Assembly: GCA_947488605.1 (NCBI GenBank)
Contig: CANKZJ010000004.1
Coordinates: forward strand, 310,001 to 374,000
DNA: 64,000 nt
DNA from: an uncultured Paracoccaceae bacterium
GTDB lineage: Bacteria > Pseudomonadota > Alphaproteobacteria > Rhodobacterales > Rhodobacteraceae
Reading direction: 5' to 3'
Every line of letters starts with the position of its first letter. The stretch's first letter is position 1. Below are positions 26,324 through 34,837 of this stretch, in pieces. The notes under the pieces were generated by a model. It was not told the DNA's origin, did not search any database, and was given only the letters and a program-made list of their open reading frames with translations. Made by a program: the position numbers and the translations under genes.

Positions 26324-27481
26324 ATGGCAAACGTTACGCAGAGCAAGGTTGGACGGGCAACCCCTTTCCCCCGATTTATCGGATCAGAGATTTATCGCCA
26401 TTCCAGCTACGGGTCGTGGCATCCGTTGCGTGTCCCGCGTGTTTCAACGGTGATGGACCTTTCGCGTGCGCTGGGTTGGTTGACACCAGCTCAATTCATC
26501 AACAGTCCGCGGGCAAAACCATCTGCCCTGACAAGTTACCACACGCCGCAATATTTGGCAGCTTTGCAAGCTGCTGAGGCTGCGCAGTCAGTCAGCGATG
26601 CGGTGCGAGAACGTCACGGACTTGGCACGCCATCCAATCCTGTCTTCGCGGAAATGTACCGCCGCCCCGCAACGTCGGCAGGAGCATCCTTGCTGGCGGG
26701 AGAGCTGCTCAAACACGGTGGGATCATTTACACACCTGCGGGCGGCACCCATCACGGCATGCCGGACCGCGCCAATGGGTTTTGTTATCTCAACGATCCG
26801 GTCCTCGCCATTCAGTCCCTTCGTCGCAACGGTGCGACCCGCATCGCCTATATCGATATTGATGCGCACCACCCCGACGGGGTTGAACATGCCTTTGCCG
26901 ATGACCCTGATACGCTGCAAATCTCTGTACATGAGGAAAACCGCTGGCCGCGCACGGGCCAGATCACGAATGTGGGCATTGGGCAGGTCTATAACCTGCC
27001 TGTGCCAGCAGGGCTGAATGATGATGATATGGCCTTGATCCGCGACCAGTTGATTTTACCACTTGTTGCGCATTTCAAACCTGATGCGATTGTCTTGCAG
27101 TGTGGTGCTGATGCCGTCACCGAAGACCCGCAATCACGGTTGACGCTTTCAAATAATGCACATTGGGCGATTGTTGCCGCACTTAAACCATTGGCGCCCC
27201 GTTACCTAGTTCTTGGTGGTGGGGGCTATAACCCTTGGTCTGTTGGTAGGCTTTGGACAGGTGTTTGGGCTGCGTTGAATGACTATGAAATTCCAGATCA
27301 CTTGCCGCCTGCTGCGCAAAGTGTGCTTGGTGCTTTGTCCTGGCACGGCCTCGTGAAACAGCACCAACCCAAGCCGCATTGGATCAACACTTTGCGCGAC
27401 GCGCCACGGTATGGCCCGATCCATGCTGATGTGCGGGAACGCGCTGCTTTGCTGGCACGGCGAAGCGCTGTTTGGGTCTAA
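26324..27481 (+). CDS. Histone-deacetylase-family amidohydrolase (AcuC/AphA-like)
   Basis: A 385-residue zinc amidohydrolase of the arginase/deacetylase superfamily. GGTHHGMPDRANGFCYLND matches the catalytic His pair and following loop, YIDIDAHHPDGVEHAF supplies Asp and His zinc ligands, and LQCGADAVTEDP and LGGGGYNP complete the site. Bacterial members remove acetyl groups from proteins or from acetylpolyamines. ATG at 26324 was taken as start; a TTG at 26306 is possible. There is no acetoin or polyamine gene nearby, so the natural substrate is open. Confidence 0.9.
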   Translation: MANVTQSKVGRATPFPRFIGSEIYRHSSYGSWHPLRVPRVSTVMDLSRALGWLTPAQFINSPRAKPSALTSYHTPQYLAALQAAEAAQSVSDAVRERHGLGTPSNPVFAEMYRRPATSAGASLLAGELLKHGGIIYTPAGGTHHGMPDRANGFCYLNDPVLAIQSLRRNGATRIAYIDIDAHHPDGVEHAFADDPDTLQISVHEENRWPRTGQITNVGIGQVYNLPVPAGLNDDDMALIRDQLILPLVAHFKPDAIVLQCGADAVTEDPQSRLTLSNNAHWAIVAALKPLAPRYLVLGGGGYNPWSVGRLWTGVWAALNDYEIPDHLPPAAQSVLGALSWHGLVKQHQPKPHWINTLRDAPRYGPIHADVRERAALLARRSAVWV

Positions 27482-27518
27482 GCTTGCATGCCTGTGACAA
27501 CGCCCCGATAGTCCCCCC

Positions 27519-28262
27519 ATGTTGCGATGCGCCACCTTTCTTGCTGTCATTCTAGGCCTTGCCGCACCCGCGGTTCGCGCTGAAGTCTTGGTCTTTGCCG
27601 CAGCCAGCCTCAAAGAGCCGCTTGACCGTATGGCTGCGGAATTTGAGGGTGTTGTCGTTTCATACGGTGGCAGCGGTACGTTGGCGCGTCAGATCAGCCT
27701 TGGTGCACCTGCGGATGTTGTTCTTTTGGCCAATTTAACTTGGATGGACACTCTCGTTGAAGGCGCGCATGTGTCGCCTGAAACTGTTGCGGATTTTGCA
27801 AGCAACGCGCTTGTCCTTATCGGTGCCGATGGCACGGCGCCGCTCCAGCTTGAGCAGGATGCACTTGTTCGGGCGCTAGGCGATGGTCGCATGGCCGTCG
27901 GCCTGACCGAGGCTGTTCCCGCTGGCATCTACGCCAAAGCAGCCTTGCAATCTTTGGGGCTATGGGATGCAACCAAGGACCGATTGGCCGAGGTCGATAG
28001 TGTGCGGTCTGCGCTGGCTTTGGTCATTCGCCGGCAAACACCTCTCGGGATCGTCTATGCTACGGATGTACGGATCAGCGACGCGGTGGTGACGCTTGCG
28101 GCGTTCCCCGCAGAAAGCCATCTACCTATCAGGTATATTGGCGCGTTGACCGATCATGAAAAGACAAAAGCTGCCGCATTTTTGGATTACGTGACTGGGT
28201 CAGAGGGTCAGGCGATCCTGGCCGAAGCCGGGTTCTTACCGCCTGTCGAGATCGCGCAATGA
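27519..28262 (+). CDS. modA: Molybdate ABC transporter binding protein
   Basis: A 247-residue periplasmic protein. A signal peptide (MLRCATFLAVILGLAAPAVRA) is followed by VLVFAAASLKEPLDRMA, the start of ModA with its oxyanion-binding serine, then SYGGSGTLARQISLGAPADVV, typical of ModA. It captures molybdate and hands it to ModBC. It overlaps modB by four bases, so modABC form one operon. Molybdenum is needed by the CoxL-type hydroxylase at 49554 and by other cofactor enzymes. No ModE box was recognised in the 37-base upstream spacer. Confidence 0.95.
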   Translation: MLRCATFLAVILGLAAPAVRAEVLVFAAASLKEPLDRMAAEFEGVVVSYGGSGTLARQISLGAPADVVLLANLTWMDTLVEGAHVSPETVADFASNALVLIGADGTAPLQLEQDALVRALGDGRMAVGLTEAVPAGIYAKAALQSLGLWDATKDRLAEVDSVRSALALVIRRQTPLGIVYATDVRISDAVVTLAAFPAESHLPIRYIGALTDHEKTKAAAFLDYVTGSEGQAILAEAGFLPPVEIAQ

Positions 28263-28957
28263 CTGATGTTTTTGGCCCTCAGGAATGGACGGCAATTTTT
28301 CTGTCTCTACGCGTCGCACTGGTTGCGACGATTGCCGCGTTACCGGTCGCAATTTGGATCGCCTACATTCTTGCGCGCAAAACATTTCCCGGCAGGCAAA
28401 TTTTGAATGGTCTGGTGCACCTTCCATTGGTCTTGCCGCCCGTTGTAACCGGATATCTGCTCTTGGTGCTGTTCGGACAACAGGGGCCGATCGGTGGATT
28501 CCTGCAACAGACGTTTGGCATATCACTCGCGTTTCGGTGGACCGGGGCTGCACTTGCCGCTGCGATCATGGCCTTTCCATTGATGGTGCGGGCGATCCGG
28601 CTTGGTTTTGAAGCGGTCGACCCGGGGTTAGAGGATGCCGCCGCGACGTTGGGCGCGCCGCGATGGCGGATTTGGTGCACGGTAACATTGCCTCTCATTG
28701 CTCCGGGTGTTTTGGCAGGTGCCGTTTTGGGTTTCGCCAAAGCACTGGGCGAATTTGGTGCCACCATCACGTTTGTTGCAGCAATCCCCGGCGAGACGCA
28801 GACGATCCCAACGGCGATTTACGGCTTGCTCCAAGTACCGGGCAGTGAACCGGCGGTGTTGGGCCTTGTGATCGTTTCAGTTGTTCTTGCGATGGGTGCC
28901 TTACTGGTGTCTGAATGGTTGGCCCGCCGTATGGCAAAACGATTGGGGCGCGCATGA
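28259..28957 (+). CDS. modB: Molybdate ABC transporter permease
   Basis: A 232-residue permease with about five membrane segments. The EAA loop is EDAAATLGAPRWRIWCTVTLPL, and LGEFGATITFVAAIPGETQTIPTAIY is the hallmark of ModB. It overlaps modA and modC by four bases each (ATGA), which points to coupled translation. Length is usual. Confidence 0.95.
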   Translation: MTDVFGPQEWTAIFLSLRVALVATIAALPVAIWIAYILARKTFPGRQILNGLVHLPLVLPPVVTGYLLLVLFGQQGPIGGFLQQTFGISLAFRWTGAALAAAIMAFPLMVRAIRLGFEAVDPGLEDAAATLGAPRWRIWCTVTLPLIAPGVLAGAVLGFAKALGEFGATITFVAAIPGETQTIPTAIYGLLQVPGSEPAVLGLVIVSVVLAMGALLVSEWLARRMAKRLGRA

Positions 28958-30015
28958 TCAGTGTCGCAATTCAGAAGCGCTTGGGTGATTTTCGCCTTGA
29001 TGTGGCCTTCGACGCTCCGGCTGGCGTGACAGCAATATTTGGCCCTTCCGGGTCAGGTAAGACATCTGTCGTAAATGCCTTCGCAGGATTAATGCGCCCC
29101 GATGCAGGACGCGTCAGCGTTGATGACACGGTGCTGTTTGACGCGGCAAATCGTGTCGATCTGGCACCGCAGCGCCGCCGCATTGGGTATGTGTTTCAAG
29201 ATGCGCGCCTGTTCCCGCATATGAGTGTCGAGCGCAATCTGCACTACGGTGGATCACATGATGCTGCGCGGATTATTGACTTGCTGGGTCTAGACGGGTT
29301 GCGCGACCGGATGCCCGCTGGCCTATCGGGGGGCGAACGGCAAAGGGTGGCGTTGGGCCGCGCGCTGATGTGTGATCCAAAAATGTTGTTGATGGATGAA
29401 CCCCTTGCGGCCCTTGATGCCCCGCGCAAGGCCGAGATTTTACCTTATATTGAGCGTCTCCGCGATGAGGTTCAGATCCCGATCCTCTACGTGACACATG
29501 ACGTGTCCGAAGTGGCCAGACTAGCCACAACATTGGTTATCATTGACGCAGGCAAGGTTGCGACTGCGGGCCCTGTTGGCAAAGTGTTGTCGCAGCCAGA
29601 GTTGGTGCCATTGTTGGGCGTGCGTGCCGCAGGTGCCGTATTGACGACGAAAGTCGCAGGCCGGTTACTTGATGATGGTCTGACTGAACTTGTATTCTCG
29701 GGCGGGCGTCTGATCCTGCCGGGAAATCTGGGCGTGCTGGGTCAAACGGTACGGATACGCATTCCAGCACAAGATGTCATCCTCGCACGCGAGGCCCCGA
29801 ACGGCATTAGCGCGCTAAATGTGCTCCCGGTCGAGATTACGCGACTTGAGCAGGGACGTGGACCGGGCGTGATTGTCGGGCTGAAAGCCGGAGAAGATCC
29901 CTTATTGGCGCGGGTCACACGGCGAAGTGCGGACCGCATGGCATTGGCTGTTGGGCAGAACATATTCGCTATCATCAAAGCAACCGCCGTTGGCCCGCAA
30001 GACGTCGGAAGCTAG
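28954..30015 (+). CDS. modC: Molybdate ABC transporter ATPase
   Basis: A 353-residue ATPase. Walker A is GPSGSGKTS, the signature is LSGGERQRVALGRAL, and Walker B is MLLMDEPLAALDAPRK; a C-terminal TOBE (molybdate-binding) domain follows from about residue 290 (PNGISALNVLPVEITRLEQ). The start at 28954 overlaps modB; the frame from 28915 was rejected. It is convergent with the GT30 gene at 30012, sharing a CTAG stop overlap. Confidence 0.94.
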   Translation: MISVAIQKRLGDFRLDVAFDAPAGVTAIFGPSGSGKTSVVNAFAGLMRPDAGRVSVDDTVLFDAANRVDLAPQRRRIGYVFQDARLFPHMSVERNLHYGGSHDAARIIDLLGLDGLRDRMPAGLSGGERQRVALGRALMCDPKMLLMDEPLAALDAPRKAEILPYIERLRDEVQIPILYVTHDVSEVARLATTLVIIDAGKVATAGPVGKVLSQPELVPLLGVRAAGAVLTTKVAGRLLDDGLTELVFSGGRLILPGNLGVLGQTVRIRIPAQDVILAREAPNGISALNVLPVEITRLEQGRGPGVIVGLKAGEDPLLARVTRRSADRMALAVGQNIFAIIKATAVGPQDVGS

Positions 30016-31304
30016 GCTTTTAGCGCGCGTGGTATCGCGGCCAGTGTGCGTTCGACGCCGCCCGCATGTTCGCCGTAGAACGCGGTGATCTGATCTGGTG
30101 CGACATCAACAGGTGTCATGATCGCAGCCAATAAATCTTCTGGCGTTTGCACATTCTGACACACACCCGCTGCAATGGCTTCGGTCGCAGGGTATTCAAT
30201 CGTCCAGATGTGCGGCCCGACAATGACCGGCTTTTTGAGCGCCAAAGGTTCGATGATGTTATGTGCTCCTTTTTTGACAAAGCCACCGCCGATAACTGCG
30301 CGATCACACAGGCCAAGATAGAAATACATCTCGCCCATGCTGTCGCCCAGTAAGACATCGATATCGGGTGCAGGGTCGTTGAGTTGCAGAGCGTCATCGA
30401 AAAGTTCAGAGCGCCGCGCAAAGCGTCGCCCCGCCATCGTCAGAATTTGCGCCACCTCATCGAAACGTTCAGGCGCGCGTGGGACATAGGTAAAGAACAC
30501 GCCATCAGTCTGACACATCATATCAATGTAGAGCGCATCCTCGCCTTCCACTACGCTTGTTAACGTAAAGCTTGGCCGCCCTTTGGTAAGTGCGTCACGG
30601 CAGTTTGCAGCGGCTTCCAAATGGTGCCGCGGGATTGGTTGATCGAACCGCAGTTCGCCGGTCACGTGAATATTGGGCAGGCCCGCTTGCGCAAATTTCT
30701 TCATTTGGCCGGACGATTTCACAAACCCGCCTGCAAAACCGCCGACCAACGCCGCTCGCAGGCCAAGCCCCTTTTGATCTTTGACAAAGCTTTTTTGAGG
30801 GTATTGGGCATTGCACATGAACAAAGGCACACCGTGTTTCCGGCAGGCCATGATCATGCGCGGCCAGATTTCGATTTCCATCACCAACCCGTATTTCGGC
30901 GCAAAGGTCTTTAGGAAACGGGCATAAGAAAAGCCGTATTCGAACGGCACCCAAATCGACTGCACTTGTCCCGCAGCGATCTCATCCGCGAATTCGCGTT
31001 CGGCTTCGCGTCTGCCAGCCGGCGTGAAATGTGTTGTGACGATCGTCTCACCTTCGGCCAGAAGCGCGCGGATCAACGGCGTAGCCGAGCGCATTTCGCC
31101 TAGCGACACGGCATGCACCCAAACGGGCTGATGCAGTGATCTGTTGTAGCGCCCAAATCGCTCGCCGATGTGTTTGCGGTAGAACGGGTCTTTCAGGCTT
31201 CGTTTGATCAGGTAGTACAGAACGACAGGCAGCATAACCCACCATAAGACGCTGTATGCGATCAGCGCGATGCGCAGCTTTCGGGGAGGGAAACTATCAA
31301 CCAT
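30012..31304 (-). CDS. Kdo transferase family (GT30), first copy
   Basis: A 430-residue membrane-anchored glycosyltransferase of the WaaA/KdtA family. An N-terminal membrane segment (about residues 10-32) is followed by WVHAVSLGEMRSATPLIRAL, where the Glu is the family's catalytic base, then TTHFTPAGRREAE, EIEIWPRM and GGGFVKKGAHNIIEPLALKKPV, the sugar-nucleotide region. WaaA adds Kdo from CMP-Kdo to lipid A. It lies directly downstream of a second GT30 gene, overlapping it by eight bases. Which of the two is the lipid-A Kdo transferase is not clear; this copy has the more canonical nucleotide-site sequence. Confidence 0.85.
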   Translation of the reverse strand: MVDSFPPRKLRIALIAYSVLWWVMLPVVLYYLIKRSLKDPFYRKHIGERFGRYNRSLHQPVWVHAVSLGEMRSATPLIRALLAEGETIVTTHFTPAGRREAEREFADEIAAGQVQSIWVPFEYGFSYARFLKTFAPKYGLVMEIEIWPRMIMACRKHGVPLFMCNAQYPQKSFVKDQKGLGLRAALVGGFAGGFVKSSGQMKKFAQAGLPNIHVTGELRFDQPIPRHHLEAAANCRDALTKGRPSFTLTSVVEGEDALYIDMMCQTDGVFFTYVPRAPERFDEVAQILTMAGRRFARRSELFDDALQLNDPAPDIDVLLGDSMGEMYFYLGLCDRAVIGGGFVKKGAHNIIEPLALKKPVIVGPHIWTIEYPATEAIAAGVCQNVQTPEDLLAAIMTPVDVAPDQITAFYGEHAGGVERTLAAIPRALKA

Positions 31305-32553
31305 TCGAGTTGTCTAGCAGGTCAATCAGCCTTGTCGCCAGCGTATTGGTACGCAGGCTTGCCGCATCGATACATTGGTTGGCGTTGTGCACGATCTTGG
31401 CCAGATCAGTCTGGGCCAATGCAGCGGTAACTTCAGCGTTATTTATCACTAAGATGCTAGCATTTGCATTGTCCAGCATTGAAAAATCGCTACGAAAATT
31501 TGCCGTGCGCGGGCCGTGCAGGGTGGCACATTTCAATACTGCGGCCTCCCACGGGTTGTGCCCCTCAATGTCATCGAAAGTACCGCCGATTAAGACTGCT
31601 TTTGCAGTGCGGTAAACCAGCCCCAAGTCGCCCAGCGTATCACATAGCCAGACAGTATCTGACGCGTGCGGCATTTGGGCTTTTGACCATCGAGGGCCGG
31701 ATAATTCCGCCAAGCTTTCGGGAAATCGCGGGGCGATGATCAGCAGCGCGGTTGGGTCAGTCATGCGCAAGGCCTGATGGGCGGCTTGCGCAATTGCAAT
31801 GTCATCAGGATGCGCGGGGGCCGCAGCCCAGACAAACCGACCGGCGGTTTGTTTCCGCAACTGGCTGACTAAGGCGGCATCTGCTGCAAGGGCGGGGGCT
31901 GCAGGCTTCAATGACCCGGTAACGTCTGTTTTCGCGCCCAATCGCGTCAAATGCTGTGCCGTGTCCGTATCTTGGGCGGTGACCAAAGCCATCGCTTGAT
32001 ACAGGTCGCGATAGAGGGATCGCGCACGTTGATGCGATTTTGCAGATTTTGCGTTCATCCGCGCGGCGACCATGCATTGTGGGATACCACGCGTGGCAAT
32101 ATCGCTGACGAAACCAGGCCATAGGTCTTGTTCGACCCATACGCACAAATCCGGCTGAAAATGATCAAGAAAACGCCTGCGGAACTGTGGCGCATCAATT
32201 GGCAAAAACTGATGAACCGTGCGTGGAGGCATATTTTTGGCAAAAACCTCTGCCGACGTGCGCGTGGTGGAGGTGACTAGAAATGACAGATCAGGGCGTT
32301 GCATGCTGAGCCTGTCAATCAAACCACGCAACGATAAGACCTCCCCTAACCCGACCGCATGGAGCCAAATGACGGTGCCTTGTGGACGACTGACAAGGGT
32401 CACACCGCATTTTTCCTGCCAGCGTTCTGGATCTTCTTTTCCGCGTGCAAGACGGCGACGCAGGATGGGCCGTGCGATCAACGCGAATAGATAGCTTAGC
32501 CCCAAATATGCGCGCAATGCGATCCCGCGGCGCATGTCAGTCGGCGTTGTCAT
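31297..32553 (-). CDS. Kdo transferase family (GT30), second divergent copy
   Basis: A 418-residue GT30-like protein. WLHAVGLGEVLSLRGLIDRL, TSTTRTSAEVF, VEQDLWPGF and GGTFDDIEGHNPWEAAVLKC mirror the first copy, but the overall sequence is quite different. Two starts are possible: 32553, inside the end of the epimerase gene, and 32535, one base after its stop; neither has a clear ribosome-binding site. It lies between the NeuC-like epimerase and the first GT30 gene. A transferase for Kdo or another ulosonic acid is likely; the acceptor is unknown. Confidence 0.8.
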   Translation of the reverse strand: MTTPTDMRRGIALRAYLGLSYLFALIARPILRRRLARGKEDPERWQEKCGVTLVSRPQGTVIWLHAVGLGEVLSLRGLIDRLSMQRPDLSFLVTSTTRTSAEVFAKNMPPRTVHQFLPIDAPQFRRRFLDHFQPDLCVWVEQDLWPGFVSDIATRGIPQCMVAARMNAKSAKSHQRARSLYRDLYQAMALVTAQDTDTAQHLTRLGAKTDVTGSLKPAAPALAADAALVSQLRKQTAGRFVWAAAPAHPDDIAIAQAAHQALRMTDPTALLIIAPRFPESLAELSGPRWSKAQMPHASDTVWLCDTLGDLGLVYRTAKAVLIGGTFDDIEGHNPWEAAVLKCATLHGPRTANFRSDFSMLDNANASILVINNAEVTAALAQTDLAKIVHNANQCIDAASLRTNTLATRLIDLLDNSNG

Positions 32554-33667
32554 GGAATGTTTTTTGTAGCGAGCTTTGCCAGAATGCGTCCGACTGCAGA
32601 ACCGTGGCAAACCTTTGTGATGCACTGCCGCCGCCAAAGGCATCATGGCGCGGATAGGTTTTGCCCCATTGCGCGTCCAAGAACTGTGCAATCGCGGTGT
32701 CGTCGGTGGCATCAGCAAAGAAAACGGAAGGCGATTTTGCGCGATTGGTTTGCCGTGTTCCAATATCCAATGACGGTAGCCCGATAAACGGTGCCTCGCG
32801 CACGCCAGCCGATGAATTCCCGATCATGGCGCTGGCGTTTTTCATCAACTCAGAAAAATGCGCAAAGCGCATTGAAGGCAACACGCGAAAGCGGGCTTCG
32901 GGCAGTTGCGCAATCGCGGCAAAGATCGCGGCAGAGCCAGGATCGTTGTTTGGCGCGATCACCACGTAATTCTTTCCGCTTTGGTTCAGCGCTGCAAAAA
33001 GCGTCTTCGCTTGCTCGGCCATTGTGTCTGCCTCGGACGTTACCGGGTGAAAAACGCAGATACCATACGCATCAAAAGCCAGATCATACCGCGATTTGAC
33101 CTCTTCAAGGCTCACACCCGAAGGCCCTGCATGAAAATCAAGCTCGGGTGAGCCGATCGCATAGATATTCTGGGCATCTTCACCCAATGCCATCACGCGC
33201 CGTCCTGCATCTTCAGAAGATACAAAATGATGGCTGGCCAACTTGCTATTACAATGACGGTAAATCTCGTCGATGGTGCCCGACACCTCACCACCTTCGA
33301 TATGCGCGCAGCGGATATAGTTGGTCGCACAGACCAAAGCGCAGGCTAGCGCTTCGACCCTGTCACCATGAATGACGACCAGATCAGGGCCATGTTCTTT
33401 AATGAAATCGGAAAAACCAGAGACTGTTTTCGCGAGAACCATGTCTTGTGGATCACCCGGCCGTTGATTGAGGAACTCATGAACCCCGACACCTGGCGTG
33501 CGGTGCACTTCCAGCTTGGTCAGACCATATCGGGCCAGCATGTGCATGCCTGTGACAAAGAACGAGACAACAAAACCAGCATCGCGTGCCGCCAGCGCAA
33601 GTGGTTCAAGCTTGCCAAAATCGGCGCGCGTTCCGGTAACAAAGAGAATTGAGCGCGACATGGCCAT
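32537..33667 (-). CDS. UDP-N-acetylglucosamine 2-epimerase, hydrolysing (NeuC-like)
   Basis: A 376-residue GT-B-fold epimerase. LFVTGTRADFGKLEPL opens the family's nucleotide-binding region; VVIHGDRVEALACALVC, AHIEGGEVSGTIDEIYRH and MIGNSSAGVREAPFIGLPSLDIGTRQTNR are the typical NeuC/LegG segments. NeuC converts UDP-GlcNAc to ManNAc for sialic acid; LegG acts on a bacillosamine derivative for legionaminic acid. No NeuB, NeuA or oxidase genes are nearby, so the product is open. Starts at 33667 and 33661 are both possible. It leads a three-gene leftward run with two GT30 genes. Confidence 0.85.
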   Translation of the reverse strand: MAMSRSILFVTGTRADFGKLEPLALAARDAGFVVSFFVTGMHMLARYGLTKLEVHRTPGVGVHEFLNQRPGDPQDMVLAKTVSGFSDFIKEHGPDLVVIHGDRVEALACALVCATNYIRCAHIEGGEVSGTIDEIYRHCNSKLASHHFVSSEDAGRRVMALGEDAQNIYAIGSPELDFHAGPSGVSLEEVKSRYDLAFDAYGICVFHPVTSEADTMAEQAKTLFAALNQSGKNYVVIAPNNDPGSAAIFAAIAQLPEARFRVLPSMRFAHFSELMKNASAMIGNSSAGVREAPFIGLPSLDIGTRQTNRAKSPSVFFADATDDTAIAQFLDAQWGKTYPRHDAFGGGSASQRFATVLQSDAFWQSSLQKTFHDNAD

Positions 33668-33817
33668 TCCAAAAGAAGAGAGGATCAGCTGCGCCGATCT
33701 TGATGTTGGCTGTCAGACTACCCCTCCCATTTGAGAAAGGGAACGGGCAGTGGATTTTTCGTCTTTGTGCAGTGTTGATAATTCGCGGTTCCTGCGAAAA
33801 GGAAGTCTGATATCGAC

Positions 33818-33846
33818 TTGACCTCCTCTCGGCTGCTCCTTACTTG
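33818..33846 (+). promoter_or_regulatory. Probable promoter of tRNA-Cys
   Basis: TTGACC (33818-33823), a 17-base spacer and TACTTG (33841-33846) lie 12 bases before the mature 5' end of tRNA-Cys. The -35 box is strong and the -10 box weak. Confidence 0.5.
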
Positions 33847-33858
33847 GTGTGCTCACGA

Positions 33859-33932
33859 GGCGAGTGGGCAGGTAGGTTATGCAGCGGATTGCAAATCCGT
33901 CTAGACCGGTTCGATTCCGGTACTCGCCTCCA
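33859..33932 (+). tRNA. tRNA-Cys (GCA)
   Basis: A 74-base cloverleaf with encoded CCA. The acceptor stem is GGCGAGT (33859-33865) with ACTCGCC (33922-33928). The anticodon stem GCGGA/TCCGT closes the loop TTGCAAA (anticodon GCA), the T arm is CCGGTTCGATTCCGG, and the discriminator base is T73, as in bacterial tRNA-Cys. The 197 bases after it, up to the next gene, hold no recognisable feature. Confidence 0.97.
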
Positions 33933-34129
33933 TTTCACGCGTTGCTCTCACTGCTGGCAAATGATGCGCTGCTTTCGTGAACGTCGCTGACGTGCGTTTC
34001 AGCGATTTGCGCATTTTGCCTTCGAAGATGCGCTGGCCAATGAGTTCTCAGAATTGCATGATGATTGTTGCCGCTTCATCGCATCTATGGCATCAAGCAG
34101 GAAAGCAACTGAACGAAAGAGTTTAGCGC

Positions 34130-34783
34130 GTGACTGACTACACTGCCCGCCGTACGATGATGGTCGACACACAGGTGCGTCCGTCTGACGTGACAAAGTT
34201 TCCGATCATTGATGCGATGCTTTCTGTACCGCGCGAAGCCTATGTGCCCGATGGTCTACGCGAAGCGGCCTATGTTGGCGAAAACCTCGACATTGGTGGT
34301 GGTCGCGTGATGCTAGAGCCGCGCACTTTGGCAAAAATGCTTGAGGTTTTGGATGTGCAGCCGTCACATGTCGCACTCGATGTGGCTTGTGGGCTTGGAT
34401 ATTCCACCGCAGTCCTTGCGCAGCTCTGCGACTTCGTCGTGGCTGTCGAAGATGACGAGGCGCGTTCGCAAGAGGCGCAGAGCATTCTTTCTGAACGTGG
34501 TGTCGACAATGCCGCCGTGATGACCGGACCGCTTGCCGCCGGATCAGAGAAATCGGGCCCTTACGACATTATCGCGGTGCAGGGTGGTGTGGAGCAAGTA
34601 CCTTCGGATTTGACGGATCAGTTGAACGAGGGCGGGCGCATCGCATGTCTTTTTCTTGAAGGAAGCCTTGGCGTGGTGCGCGTGGGGCACAAGATCGACG
34701 GCATTGTGAACTGGCGCTTCGCCTTTAACGCAAGTGCACCTGTGCTGAACGGCTTTGAAAAACCTGCTGTTTTTGCACTGTAG
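34130..34783 (+). CDS. Protein-L-isoaspartate O-methyltransferase family protein
   Basis: A 217-residue SAM-dependent methyltransferase of the PCMT family with a GTG start. The SAM-binding motif is LDVACGLGYSTAVLAQL, preceded by the family's RPSDVTKFPIIDAMLSVPREAYVP and GRVMLEPRTLAKMLE. PCMT repairs isoaspartyl residues, although this short alphaproteobacterial type is often uncharacterised. It is followed by a TolC gene and a PopZ-like gene, an order also seen in Brucella and Caulobacter relatives. Confidence 0.88.
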   Translation: MTDYTARRTMMVDTQVRPSDVTKFPIIDAMLSVPREAYVPDGLREAAYVGENLDIGGGRVMLEPRTLAKMLEVLDVQPSHVALDVACGLGYSTAVLAQLCDFVVAVEDDEARSQEAQSILSERGVDNAAVMTGPLAAGSEKSGPYDIIAVQGGVEQVPSDLTDQLNEGGRIACLFLEGSLGVVRVGHKIDGIVNWRFAFNASAPVLNGFEKPAVFAL

Positions 34784-34837
34784 GTGATCGACTACGCGGC
34801 GTGTCGCGTACCAAAGATAGGTAAGTAAGGGTATCGC

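Noticed and set aside
33933-34129. A plus-strand peptide-like stretch after tRNA-Cys (FAFEDALANEFSELHDD)
   Set aside because: A stop codon directly precedes it, it has no start codon before its middle, and no family is recognised; treated as non-coding.
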